Shown piece after piece: positions 43,200 to 52,700 of a stretch of DNA of 64,000 nt (position 1 is its first letter; every line of letters begins with the position of its first letter). This DNA comes from CALODL01 sp942492115. GTDB lineage: Bacteria > Planctomycetota > Phycisphaerae > UBA1845 > CAIVHJ01. Both the position numbers and the translations under genes were made by a program. Under the pieces are notes generated by a model. That model saw only the letters and a program-made list of their open reading frames with translations, was not told the origin of the DNA and did not search any database. The stretch is from positions 75,534 through 139,533 of the forward strand of contig CALODL010000035.1 in the NCBI GenBank assembly GCA_942492115.1, given 5' to 3'.

Positions 43200-44547
43200 A
43201 GACGCCCACATTTTAATCGTGGATGACGAGGACAGCATGCGCCACGGACTGGCCGAATGTCTGGCCGATGCGGGATACCGCACCTCATGTTGTGCCGATG
43301 TGGCCGCAGCCCGCGAACTCATCACGCGTGAGGCCGTCGATCTGGTCATAACCGACCTGGTCATGGACGGTGCCGATGGCATGGTGTTGCTGAACTGGGT
43401 CATGGAGAATCATAGCCATCTGCCCGTCATCATGATCACTGGTTATTCCGCCGTGGACACGGCTGTCGAGGCCATGCGCAGCGGAGCTGTCGACTATATT
43501 CCGAAGCCCTTCCGTGTCGATGAAGTGCGGATCAACGTGCGCAGGGCATTGGAGAACGCTGCGCTGCAACGTGAGAATAGACGACTGAAACGGCAGCTGA
43601 GCCTCATGCAGCCCAATGCACCGATCATCGGCGAATCACCACTGATGTGCGCGGCGCTCGAACTTGTCGAGCGAATTGCCCCCAGCGATCTTTCCGTGCT
43701 CATCACGGGGGAAACCGGTACGGGCAAAGAGCTCTTCGCCCGGGCCATTCACCGCCACAGCCACCGGGCCGATCGCCCGCTTCTGTCGGTCAACTGTGCG
43801 GCGCTGCCGGAGAGCCTGCTGGAGAGCGAACTCTTCGGTCACTGCAAAGGGGCCTTCACCGGCGCTGCCAGTGCACGTGAGGGCTTGTTCCAGGCCGCAG
43901 ACGGAGGAACGCTGTTCCTCGACGAGATCGGGGACATTAGCCCGGGGGCCCAGGCACGGCTGCTGCGCGTTCTTCAGGATGGGGAAATCCGTCGTGTGGG
44001 CGAGAACCGCGCGAGTACGGTCGATGTGCGTATCATCGCAGCAACGAACCAGGCGATGGTCGAACGCATGCGCCGGCGGGAATTCCGCGAAGATCTCTAT
44101 CATCGTCTGAACGTCGCGAACGTGATTCTGCCTGCGTTGCGCGAACGGCGTAACGATATTCCCCTGCTCGCCGAGCATTTCCTGCATACCGCGCGCCGAC
44201 AGATGGGGCTTGCCGACCTGGCCATCGAGAAGAACACCATCGAAATACTCAAGTCCTACTTCTGGCCCGGTAACGTCCGTGAGCTGGCCAACGTCATGAG
44301 GCGGGCGGCTGTCGTGTGCCGGGACGCGACCGTCAAGAGAATTGACCTGCCGGATGAGCTGGTGCAACCCGATGGAGTGAGTCCAGGCGGCAGAAGCCTC
44401 GCCGATGTCGAGCGAACCCACGTTGCTACAGTCCTCGAAGAATCCGGAGGTAATATTTCTCTGGCCGCTCGGGTGTTGGGGATTTCACGGCCCACCTTGC
44501 GCAGCAAGATCGATCGCTACGGCATCAAGACGAGGCGCGACGAATGA
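43192..44547 (+). CDS. NtrC-family sigma-54-dependent response regulator
   Basis: A 451-residue regulator with three domains. The receiver (about 5-120) has Asp55 in VITDLVMDG and Lys in YIPKPF. The AAA+ domain has Walker A GETGTGKE (173-180), the sigma-54 contact loop GAFTGA (220-225) and Walker B GGTLFLDEIGD. A Fis-type helix-turn-helix ends it (GGNISLAARVLGISRPTLRSKIDRYGI). The GTG start at 43192 has GAGGA 5 bases upstream and overlaps the kinase gene. With the GAFTGA loop intact it should activate sigma-54 promoters; two sigma-54-like sites occur in this window (37109 and 45933). Confidence 0.92.
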   Translation: MPEDAHILIVDDEDSMRHGLAECLADAGYRTSCCADVAAARELITREAVDLVITDLVMDGADGMVLLNWVMENHSHLPVIMITGYSAVDTAVEAMRSGAVDYIPKPFRVDEVRINVRRALENAALQRENRRLKRQLSLMQPNAPIIGESPLMCAALELVERIAPSDLSVLITGETGTGKELFARAIHRHSHRADRPLLSVNCAALPESLLESELFGHCKGAFTGAASAREGLFQAADGGTLFLDEIGDISPGAQARLLRVLQDGEIRRVGENRASTVDVRIIAATNQAMVERMRRREFREDLYHRLNVANVILPALRERRNDIPLLAEHFLHTARRQMGLADLAIEKNTIEILKSYFWPGNVRELANVMRRAAVVCRDATVKRIDLPDELVQPDGVSPGGRSLADVERTHVATVLEESGGNISLAARVLGISRPTLRSKIDRYGIKTRRDE

Positions 44548-44556
44548 GACGGGTGC

Positions 44557-45600
44557 TTACTCCCAGGCCACCTCGGTAGCGACGTCAGCAGCTCCCAGGT
44601 AGACAATGAACCCACTGTTGAGCAAGGCGGTCAGGTTGCCGCCGACGGCCCAGACACCCCCGTAGGAGTCGATCCACGCAGAGTGAAAATCATACGGTAT
44701 GTCGAGTTCCAGCGACTGAAGGACCCAGCCGTCGGTTCGCAGAAAGGCGACACTCGCGGCCCGTCCGACTGCGACACCGGCGCCGGTTGCCGAAAGGTAG
44801 ACACCGTTCATCTGCAGTGTCTCCGCGGCGGCATGGTTGACAAAGGTGCCTTCCGACAGCTGTGCAAGCACGGCGTTGCCGATTCCACCCGACGCGACGA
44901 CCATCGCATCGTTACCATGAACGGTGAACAGAGGCTGGTCGGTATCCACGCCGACTGCCGTCCACGTGCTGCCATCATAATGCAGCGCCGTCCCCATACT
45001 GCCCACCGCGTAAACCTCGGTGGGACTACGGCCCCACACCTTGTAGAGGATCGGAGAGTTGCCATCCGAAGCGATATCCTGGCGACTCCAGTCGTCTCCG
45101 TCGAACTGCCAGATGACACCGCTCGTGGCCGGTTGATCCTCGTGTCCGCCGACTGCCCAGATGTCGTTGGGGCCAGAACCCCACACGCCGAACACGGTCG
45201 GTTGACCCGGGAGGTCGTAGTACTCGAAAGTGCTGTTCGTCGGTGTGTATTTCAGGACCATGCCATCCGATCCTGACATGTAGAAGGAATCACCGATCAA
45301 GTCCACGCTGATCCACCACAGTGTCCCCGAGGCCTGCGAGGCCAATCGTCGCCATACCGTGCCGTCGTAGTGCAGGATATATGGTCCCAGCCCGTCGCCC
45401 GGATCAGCGCCGACTGCATAGACGTGACCGGAAGGAGTACCTGACACGGACAGCAGTGCCGCGTTGAGGTTCTCGAAGATCACGCCCGCCGTCTTCCGAT
45501 CTTCCGGCGCGGCTTGCGGTGTTCCGCTGCAGCCCGCAGCCGAGGCGGTCAGGACCACGATCAGCGCCAGCAGAAATCGCCGGGGGGAGCCACGTGTCAT
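44557..45600 (-). CDS. Beta-propeller lipoprotein, second gene of a sigma-54-like operon
   Basis: A 347-residue predicted lipoprotein with lipobox SAAGCSG and a strong AAGGAG before the ATG at 45600. The mature part has propeller-like repeats of the form xxVYAVGxxGxxxxYDGxxW (GHVYAVGADPGDGLGPYILHYDGTVW, NDIWAVGGHEDQPATSGVIW, EVYAVGSMGTALHYDGSTW, GVWAVGG). Such repeats bind ligands or partners; no enzymatic residue is evident. It lies 19 bases after a small secreted-protein gene and converges with the NtrC-type regulator at a 9-base distance. Confidence 0.75.
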   Translation of the reverse strand: MTRGSPRRFLLALIVVLTASAAGCSGTPQAAPEDRKTAGVIFENLNAALLSVSGTPSGHVYAVGADPGDGLGPYILHYDGTVWRRLASQASGTLWWISVDLIGDSFYMSGSDGMVLKYTPTNSTFEYYDLPGQPTVFGVWGSGPNDIWAVGGHEDQPATSGVIWQFDGDDWSRQDIASDGNSPILYKVWGRSPTEVYAVGSMGTALHYDGSTWTAVGVDTDQPLFTVHGNDAMVVASGGIGNAVLAQLSEGTFVNHAAAETLQMNGVYLSATGAGVAVGRAASVAFLRTDGWVLQSLELDIPYDFHSAWIDSYGGVWAVGGNLTALLNSGFIVYLGAADVATEVAWE

Positions 45601-45619
45601 TCCGAACTCCTTGGATTCT

Positions 45620-45901
45620 TCAACGTTGGATGGGCGGGGCGAAGGGATCGCTTCCCACTGCACCCGACAGATCGGGAAAACTGCCGGAGTCGATGTCGAT
45701 TTCGAGAGTCGTCGAGAGCATCGAGATGAACAACCCGGCAGTCGTGGAGCTGATGGCCTGTCCCAGGCCCGCACTGATCGAGTCCTCCAGGAGTCGCCCG
45801 CAGCTCGCCTGGAGCGGCAGGATTCCACCGGCGAGTACCAGGCACGTGATTCTGATCCGCCGGGCGAGGTGGCGCAGTCGGGGTGAGTCCAGTAATGTCA
45901 T
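45620..45901 (-). CDS. Small secreted protein, first gene of a sigma-54-like operon
   Basis: A 93-residue product with a hydrophobic signal segment (RITCLVLAGGILPLQASCG), then an Ala/Ser/Leu-rich helix (SISAGLGQAISSTTAGLFISMLSTTL) and an acidic, Pro-rich tail. Small proteins with this plan (signal, one Cys, one amphipathic helix) are common and uncharacterised in Planctomycetota genomes. The gene is supported by AAAGGAGG 10 bases before the ATG at 45901, its close spacing to the propeller lipoprotein and an upstream promoter candidate. Confidence 0.65.
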   Translation of the reverse strand: MTLLDSPRLRHLARRIRITCLVLAGGILPLQASCGRLLEDSISAGLGQAISSTTAGLFISMLSTTLEIDIDSGSFPDLSGAVGSDPFAPPIQR

Positions 45902-45932
45902 GGCTGAAGAACCTCCTTTGGAGTTCCGACTA

Positions 45933-45948
45933 AGCACATCCAGTGCCG
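45933..45948 (-). promoter_or_regulatory. Sigma-54-like promoter upstream of the 45901-44557 operon
   Basis: On the minus strand CGGCACTGGATGTGCT fits TGGCAC-N5-TTGCW with exact GG to GC spacing; the first T of the -24 half and one T of the -12 half differ. A transcript starting about 12 bases downstream would carry the AAAGGAGG ribosome site and the ATG at 45901. The NtrC-type activator gene lies 1.4 kb away, converging on this operon. Confidence 0.4.
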
Positions 45949-46102
45949 TACGAACAGGCCGCGGAACTCGATCCGGGCGTCATGGCCATAATGTTCTTCG
46001 CCCGTGAGGGTTATGATCTGAAGTTAGCGTGACGGCGGAAGCGGTGGACCAATGCGGATTGGCTCGGGTGTGGATAATTTCTTTCCAGACCTGGGTCCGG
46101 TT

Positions 46103-47665
46103 TCAGAAACGAAACTGGTACTGAATGAACACCGTCCACGGGTCGTCCTCGAAGCCCACTGTGTCGTTGAAATAGTCCCCGGCCCAGAAATGCGAGTACA
46201 CCGCAGCGATACTGGAATGTGCGGTGATCTGATACTCCAGCATCAGTTCCAGCGCATGCCCCAGGCGTCCGTCGGTAGCGCTGGTCTCACCACGGAACAC
46301 CGGGCTGCCCCCGGCGTTGTAATAGTAGTCCGCTGCCTGATCGAGCCAGTACAGGTGGTAGAACACCGACGTCTTGATACGGTGGGTCGGCCAGGCTTCC
46401 GCCATGAGGTACCAACGCCGGATATTCTGCCGCCCGACCAGGTCCTGCATTGAAATGCATACATGATCGTAGGTGAACAGCTGATCCCAGGTTCCGACGT
46501 GGTTGTCAAGCGGGTCGTCGTCACCGGAAGCCCAGCCTATTCCCGTGCCGATGCGCGGGTGCCACGGGTGATCGAATTTGTAGCCGACGTCAGCTTCCGC
46601 AAACCAGGCCTGCATCGTGTCACCGGCCCATTGACCCCACTGGGCGGCCAGTTCGACGTCATAGTCCCATCCGGCCTGCTGTCCCCACAGGCGCAGTCCC
46701 GCGGTGGACACCGAGCGCCCACCAATGTGACCGTTGGGATTCTCGATCCGGTCGGAACGGTCACTGTGGAACAGATAGAAGTCCATGGCATGGTCCTGAA
46801 TCGGCCTGACCGTGCCGTACATGCCGAAGAAGTTGTAGTCATCATCCCAGTCGTCGCTGGCCGTGCGTTCAACAGGCACCGGATTGGCCGCGAACAGGTC
46901 CAGCGACAATGTGTCTGATTCGTAGAACAGCTTCACTGCATCGAAACGCCGTCGGGTAGAGACCCACTCGAAGGCTCCGATCATGCGGTCGTGGCCGTAG
47001 TTCAATTCCTGCCGCCCGACACGCAGCGTCACCGGTACCTCTTCCCCCAGCAGGCGCACATCTAGGAACGCCTGATGCAGATCGAAGTGGTTTTCCTGGG
47101 TGGGCTCAAAAGGCCCGTCCTGGGCTTCCACATGGGCATGGATGCCTTGCACGAAGACGCGCACGAGTCGGCCGTAGTGGATATTGGCGTGGAGCATCCA
47201 GCGGTAATTCTGTTGTGTATTCGTTGTCCGTGGCGCCGTCCCGAAGAACTGGTTCGTGCGATTCTGGATCCGCAGGCGGAACTCGCCACCGAGATCGAGG
47301 CGCAGTTCGCCGCCGAGGTCGATGTTCTTGAGTTGCATCCACGGATCGTTGCCGCGTGCCTCCGGGTGGTCATCGAGATACGCATAGTCTTCATCGTAGC
47401 GCAGGTTGAGGAACTTCCGTTCCGGCTCGTCCGGCGCCTCCTCGGGTGGGCCGGCTGCTTCGGTAGGTCGTGGATCGTCGGTCGGTTCGTGTTGGGTGAG
47501 TTCGCCGTCCGGCTCCGGGGGCTTGTCCGGGATGTCTGCAGTAGAAGCTGCCGACGACTCTTGCGCCGGTCCAGGTCGTGGTGGCGCTGCGTAACCCGGA
47601 GCTGCGACGACCGCTGCCAGCAGGGCGCCAAGCCACGATGCTCCGATGCCGATCCATCCGGTCAC
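46103..47665 (-). CDS. Alginate-export-domain outer-membrane porin
   Basis: A 520-residue outer-membrane beta-barrel protein. A signal peptide (about 5-26) is followed by a Pro/Glu-rich linker (about 30-85), then a barrel of the alginate_exp type: LRYDEDYAYLDD, LDLGGEFRLRIQNRTNQFFG, VTLRVGRQELNYGHDRMIGAFEWVSTRRRFDAVKLF, ending in the porin signature FIQYQFRF. The start is GTG at 47665 with GGGAG 7 bases upstream. The family includes AlgE/AlgJ-like exporters, but most Planctomycetota members have unknown cargo. Confidence 0.83.
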   Translation of the reverse strand: MTGWIGIGASWLGALLAAVVAAPGYAAPPRPGPAQESSAASTADIPDKPPEPDGELTQHEPTDDPRPTEAAGPPEEAPDEPERKFLNLRYDEDYAYLDDHPEARGNDPWMQLKNIDLGGELRLDLGGEFRLRIQNRTNQFFGTAPRTTNTQQNYRWMLHANIHYGRLVRVFVQGIHAHVEAQDGPFEPTQENHFDLHQAFLDVRLLGEEVPVTLRVGRQELNYGHDRMIGAFEWVSTRRRFDAVKLFYESDTLSLDLFAANPVPVERTASDDWDDDYNFFGMYGTVRPIQDHAMDFYLFHSDRSDRIENPNGHIGGRSVSTAGLRLWGQQAGWDYDVELAAQWGQWAGDTMQAWFAEADVGYKFDHPWHPRIGTGIGWASGDDDPLDNHVGTWDQLFTYDHVCISMQDLVGRQNIRRWYLMAEAWPTHRIKTSVFYHLYWLDQAADYYYNAGGSPVFRGETSATDGRLGHALELMLEYQITAHSSIAAVYSHFWAGDYFNDTVGFEDDPWTVFIQYQFRF

Positions 47666-48187
47666 TCACGATCTCCCATGGCCTGTTCACGAGGCGTCCA
47701 ACGTTCGGAATGTGATGGCGGACCGGCCAGGATCAGGTCCGTCATCAGCGCGAGGCTCGGCGCATAAGCAAGCCGTGTGCCAGTCTTTTCCCGATATCGG
47801 CGACCACGCGTGCCTCGATGAGGCCGGGGCCTGCTTTCGGGACTGCCAAGAACCTTGCCGACTGGAATGAATCTAGCCAGGCGTTGGAGTCGGTGGTCCG
47901 CAGGCGGACTGCGGTCACGGGACGTCCCTCAACGTAAAGATGTGTGCCCCTTGCGAGAGCAGGCGGACTGGTGCAACAACGGCAGTGGGGGCCGGATTAG
48001 GATCGCATGGTATACCGATTGCTCCGAGATCCTGACAGGACTGGAAGGGCTGCGCTGCCGGGCGAGAATGTCGTGGCGGACACGCATGCCATGGCCTCAG
48101 CCGGGCGGAGCAGCTTCTGGTCTTGTTGGCGCCTCCAGTCAAGGCGATGATGGGCAGCTGGTTTCGAATTACGCCCGAGAGGACCTC
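47666..48187. other. Intergenic region upstream of the divergent porin and DUF1111 genes
   Basis: About 520 bases between two divergent genes. The + strand frame of the DUF1111 gene happens to stay open back to 47855, but the translated sequence is Arg/Trp/Cys-rich without any domain, and a proper start with signal peptide and GAGAGGA site occurs at 48188. I see no RNA gene or repeat here; both promoters must lie within it. Confidence 0.5.
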
Positions 48188-50720
48188 ATGAGCACAATCC
48201 ACATGATCCCGCAGTCTGGCCAGGCGACATTCCCCGCGCCCCACGCATCCCGCGACCGGGCCCCGACCACGAGTCGTTCTTCGCGGGTCTGGCGTCGGCT
48301 TTGCCGCGCACGTCACCCGCAGGTCATCATCGCCGTCGCGTTCATGGGCGTGGCCGGCTGCAGCCTGGGGCCGCCGGATGACATCGGCGACGCCCAGATG
48401 GACGATGGTCCGATCGCGAAGGGTATTGCAGCACCGCTGGGCGAAATCATTCCTTCAGCGACGGCCGAACAGCGCGCGACGTTCGCACGCGGTTTGGCCG
48501 TTCTGCAGAAGCGTTTCGATTTGGGCGATGGCTTGGGCCCGACGTTCAACGTGACCTTCTGCGGTGCGTGCCATGAACGACCTGTTCCCGGGGGGGGCGC
48601 CGCCCTGTATCGCAATTTCTTCCTGGCGGGTCAGCGCACCGACGACGGGGCCTTTCTGTTCAGCAGTTCCAATGGCGAAGCCGGCGGCGTATTGCGCGTG
48701 TTCCACTATGGAGAGGACTCCGTGTTTCGGCCGCAGGTCCCCGAGGCCACGACGATCTTTGCACAGCGCAATGCGATTCCGATGTTCGGAGTCGGGCTTG
48801 TCGCGGAGATCGAGGAACAGGCCATTCTGGCCAATTCCGATCCAGATGACGCCGACGGTGACGGCATCAGCGGAAAACCCAACTTCGATCGTGGCTTCGT
48901 TGGACGATTCGGACGCAAGAGCCAGACGGTTTCCATCGAAGGATTCATCCGTGGTCCACTGTTCAACCATTTGGGCATCACGACCGTACCGTTGAGTGAT
49001 GATCAGCGCGCCCGGCTGCCTGTGGACAGCTCGGCACGCTCTGCTCAGGCAGTCGTCACTCGAGCTGATGTGGCCGAGAGTGTCCCGCAACGCATGCCAC
49101 ACCAGGCAGCTGCGCCCGATGCACCGAACATGGATGATGACGCTGCGCCGGATCCCGAGATGACTGCGGACGAGCTGTTCGATCTGGTCAGTTTCTCGAT
49201 GCTGCTGGCCGCGCCGGAGTTCGACGAGCCCACGGCACGATCCAATGCCGGACGCCTGTTGTTCCATGAGGCCAACTGCTCGTCGTGCCACGTACCGCGC
49301 CTGGATGGCCCGCGCGGACCGATCCCGGTGTACTCCGACCTGCTGTTGCACGACATGGGGCCAGAACTTGCCGACGGCATCATCATGAAGGATGCCGGCG
49401 GTAGCGAGTTCCGCACGCAGCCCCTGTGGGGGTTGTCTGCAGTCGGCCCATACCTGCACGATGGTCGTGCGTCGACGATCGTGGATGCGATCCTGGCGCA
49501 CGGCGGCGAAGCGCAGGCGGCGCGGGATGCCTTCGAAGCCTACAGCGAGGTGCAGCGCTCCGATGTGGTAGAGTTCCTGTTGACCCTCGGTGGTCGCGCC
49601 CAGACCAGTGCCGGCCTGTTGACCCCAGAAGCGGCGATTCCCGAGGTGGGCGAATACGGCGGCCCGTTCCGGGTCTTGACCACCGACGAGGCCGACCGCT
49701 TTCGTGCCGGCCGTGCAGTCTACGACCGCGATTTCAATTTTTCTGATGGCGCCGGCGGACTGGTCGGGGCTGACGGTGCCGGTCGGTTCAACGGGGACAG
49801 TTGTCGAGCATGCCATTTCGATCCTGTAATCGGAGGGTCGGGGCCACGGGACGTCAATGTCATGCGTCACGGTATCGTGAACATGGACGGCAGTTTCACG
49901 CCTCCTCCCGATACGCCCAATACGATCCTCCACAAGGAGACGCAAATCGGTAGCCGCATCGTCACGCCACACGCGAGCATCAATGTGTTCGAGCACCGTC
50001 AAACCCCGCACACGTTCGGCCTGGGTCTGATCGACGCGATTTCGGAACAGACGATTATGGAAGCAGCTGATCCCGAAGATGCCGATGGCGATGGTATCAG
50101 CGGCCGGGTCCACATACTGTCCGATGGACGAATCGGTCGGTTCGGGTGGAAGGCAGACGTGCCCAGTGTTGCAGAGTTCGTCCGCGATGCCATGGCCGCA
50201 GAGATCGGCGTGACGTTGCCACCGCAGAGCGGAATGACATTCGGATTGACCACGGATACGGATGGTGTTCCCGATCCTGAGCTGCCACTGCAGGACGTGG
50301 AAGACCTGGCCTTCTTCCTGAGCCACATGGCGGGTCCACCCCGGCAGGTGTCCGGCGATCCTGAGCTGGTCGAGCAGGGCGCGGTGTTGTTCAATGGGAT
50401 CGGGTGCAGTTCGTGTCATCGGCCGGTGTTGCCGAGCTCCCTGGGTGACGTCGCGCTGTTCTCGGACTTACTGCTGCACGAGATCCTTCCGGAAGGGCAC
50501 ACCGGGATCGTCGCGGGTGATGCCGGACAGCGCGAATTCCGGACGGCCCCGTTGTGGGGTCTCAGCCAGACAGCACCCTACTTCCACTCGGGCGAAGCCG
50601 ATTCGATCGATGAGGCGATCCGGATGCATGACGGGGAGGCCAGAGACATACGCGATGCTTACATCGGGCTCGATGCCGGCAGCCGCGCAGCACTCCTGGC
50701 GTTTCCTCAACACTCTGTAG
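48188..50720 (+). CDS. Tandem double DUF1111 di-haem oxidoreductase-like lipoprotein; frameshift at its 3' end
   Basis: Exported protein (Arg-rich n-region, lipobox GVAGCS at Cys58) with two consecutive DUF1111 units. Each has two CxxCH motifs: 125-129 (CGACH) and 364-368 (CSSCH) in the first, 539-543 (CRACH) and 740-744 (CSSCH) in the second. Both repeat FGVGLVAEIEEQ/FGLGLIDAISEQ, DADGDGISG, YSDLLLHDMGP/FSDLLLHEILPEG and FRTxPLWGLSxxxPYxHxG. DUF1111 proteins are considered di-haem thiol oxidoreductases or peroxidase-like, so this would be a four-haem protein. An extra C near 50705 shifts the frame: LLAF should be followed by LNTL and a stop at 50718-50720, but the literal frame runs on in phase into the flavoprotein gene, to 51334. 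Confidence 0.82.
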
Positions 50721-50812
50721 CACAACGTGCGGGTCACGCCCCGTCTTGTCCCATGGCAGGGGCGCCGCTAGGATGCCCGTTTGGTCAGATTGCCAGACGG
50801 GAGTCCCACACA

Positions 50813-51334
50813 ATGAAGCAATTGATTTTGTCGTGCAGTCTGTCACCCACGAGCCGCAGTGCGATCATGGCCGGACGCCTGGCCCATCATCAAGTCGAGC
50901 AGGGTGATCGTGTACGAACAATCGATCTACGCGAGCAGGCTTTGCCGTTCTGCGACGCCGGTGCGTGCTATGGGGATGGCAACGTTCAAGATCTTGGCGC
51001 GGCCATCGCCGACGCCGACGCGATCACTCTGGCCACGCCGATCTACAACTACGAGACCGGCGGCTCGACGCGCAATGTCATTGCGCTTGGCGGCAAGGCG
51101 TTCACCGGCAAAGTCGTTGGTTTTGTCGTGGCGGCCGGGGGCCAGGGATCGTACATGGCCATCATGAGCCTGGCCAATTCTCTGATGCTCGACTTCAGAT
51201 GCATCATTGTTCCCCGTTTCGTCTATGCCACGGGCGCCGCGTTCACAGACGAGAAGTTGACCGACAGTGCCGTCGATGAGCGGCTCCGCGAACTGGCCAG
51301 GGAACTCAAGCGCATGGGGGAAGCCCTGGCGTAG
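50813..51334 (+). CDS. NAD(P)H-dependent FMN reductase-like flavodoxin-fold protein
   Basis: A 173-residue cytoplasmic flavoprotein: MKQLILSCSLSPTSRSAIMAG is the phosphate-binding start, TLATPIYNYETGGSTRNVI the isoalloxazine-side loop, and GFVVAAGGQGSYMAIMSLANSL the third FMN loop. Relatives reduce FMN, quinones or metal ions with NAD(P)H. Its own ATG with GGGAG 9 bases upstream and its lack of export signal show it is a separate gene, although the upstream DUF1111 frame reads straight into it after the indel. A cytoplasmic flavodoxin fused to an exported haem protein would be topologically implausible. Confidence 0.82.
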   Translation: MKQLILSCSLSPTSRSAIMAGRLAHHQVEQGDRVRTIDLREQALPFCDAGACYGDGNVQDLGAAIADADAITLATPIYNYETGGSTRNVIALGGKAFTGKVVGFVVAAGGQGSYMAIMSLANSLMLDFRCIIVPRFVYATGAAFTDEKLTDSAVDERLRELARELKRMGEALA

Positions 51335-51461
51335 TCACCTCGCGTCATAACGGGGTGCGTTGGTCATGCGCGTTTGCCTTGGTAGCCGCATTCTCATAAG
51401 ATAAACAGGCCTTACCGCGAAGATACCCTGCCGGGTCTCGGGTCCTGCTTTGGGGGACGAT

Positions 51462-52676
51462 ATGTGCACTTCTTCACTAAAGCGGTTGTGGTATCTCCAT
51501 GCCTTGATACTCATGGCCGCTGGCAGCGCCGGGATGGCGCAGGACCCGCCCTTCAATGCGTCGCTCGTCGGACAATGGGACGACTACGACGGCAACTACT
51601 CGGACATCTGGTCCGATGGCCAGTACGCCTACCTGCCCAATTGGCCGCCAGCAGACCAGCAACCGGGCCAGGTGCATATTCTCGACATCAGTGATCCGGC
51701 ACATCCGGTGCTGGACGAAACGATCTTCCTCGAGTTCCCAAACGAATTCGCTTCCCCTCAAGACGTCAAGGTGGGCGACGGTCTGCTGTTCATCGGTCTG
51801 GAGAGTACGCCGAATGATGGTGTGGCTATTTACGATGTGCGGGATCCGGCAGATCGTCAGCTGTTGACCTACGTGAGCGTCCCCGGGTTCTTAACGGTGC
51901 ACAATCTGTTTTATGACTCGGGGTTCTTGTACATCCCGGAAGGGACGTCGGTTGCCATCGTGGACCTGACTGCATTCGACCCGGACAACCCGCCTGCAGA
52001 AATCGTGGCACCGACGTGGTTGCTGGAGAATGTCGGTACGTCGTTCATTCACGACGTCACCGTTGCCGACGGGCGCCTGTATTGCGCGGCCTGGGACAGT
52101 GGCCTGTGGGTGTATGATGTGGCCAATATCGCGACCGAGGCGCCGACGTTCCTCGGATCTACACCCGGCGACAACACCCACTCGATGTGGCCGACGCCGG
52201 ATGGTCGATTCGTGGTGACCGGTGAGGAGCGCAGCGGTGGTGGAATACAGGTCTATGAAATCGTTCCCGCATTCCCGGGGATTTCGCTATTGCTGCGTGA
52301 CAGTGTGACCTTTCCGACCACGGAAGCGTCGAGCGTTCATAACCAGATCATGGTTGGTTACCGCGTATTCAATTCATGGTACGACAAGGGTATGCAGGTT
52401 TTCGACGTCAATCCGGTTACAGGGCAGCTCGCGCCGGTGGCCAGCTATGACACCAATGTCGGAACCATTGGCCTGGGGAACTGGGGCATCTACCCGTTGC
52501 TCGGTGAAGATCGAATCCTACTGTCCGATGGGACCCACGGCTGTCTGATCGTGACACTGGATGATGCGTCCATACCAACTCTGTCACAGTGGGGCCTGAT
52601 CGTGCTCGGTGTGCTGATGACCGGTGCCGGGGCGACGATCGTGTGTGGTCGACGTGTCACGGCCCGCGCCGGTTGA
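51462..52676 (+). CDS. Secreted LVIVD-repeat propeller protein with IPTL-CTERM sorting signal
   Basis: A 404-residue exported protein. The signal peptide is followed by LVIVD-type repeats (GQVHILDISDPAHPV, GVAIYDVRDPADRQLLTYV, GLWVYDVANI, GMQVFDVNPVTGQL). The protein ends in a C-terminal sorting region: IPTLSQWG, a hydrophobic helix LIVLGVLMTGAGATIV and the basic cluster CGRR. IPTL-CTERM tails are recognised by exosortase/archaeosortase-type systems; no such enzyme lies in the window. GGGGGA is positioned 4 bases before the ATG at 51462. Role unknown; surface-attached ligand binding is plausible. Confidence 0.82.
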   Translation: MCTSSLKRLWYLHALILMAAGSAGMAQDPPFNASLVGQWDDYDGNYSDIWSDGQYAYLPNWPPADQQPGQVHILDISDPAHPVLDETIFLEFPNEFASPQDVKVGDGLLFIGLESTPNDGVAIYDVRDPADRQLLTYVSVPGFLTVHNLFYDSGFLYIPEGTSVAIVDLTAFDPDNPPAEIVAPTWLLENVGTSFIHDVTVADGRLYCAAWDSGLWVYDVANIATEAPTFLGSTPGDNTHSMWPTPDGRFVVTGEERSGGGIQVYEIVPAFPGISLLLRDSVTFPTTEASSVHNQIMVGYRVFNSWYDKGMQVFDVNPVTGQLAPVASYDTNVGTIGLGNWGIYPLLGEDRILLSDGTHGCLIVTLDDASIPTLSQWGLIVLGVLMTGAGATIVCGRRVTARAG

Positions 52677-52700
52677 CTCGACGCGTGACCGTTCCCGTGG

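Noticed and set aside
42015..43403. 462-codon minus frame across the kinase/regulator overlap
   Set aside because: Shadow of two well-supported overlapping genes.
47855..48187. Extension of the DUF1111 gene upstream to 47855
   Set aside because: Adds 111 residues without domain character before a good signal peptide and ribosome site at 48188.
48455..50419. 654-codon open frame on the - strand opposite the DUF1111 gene
   Set aside because: The + strand has four CxxCH motifs and two full DUF1111 units; the minus frame shows only Arg/His/Gln-rich composition.
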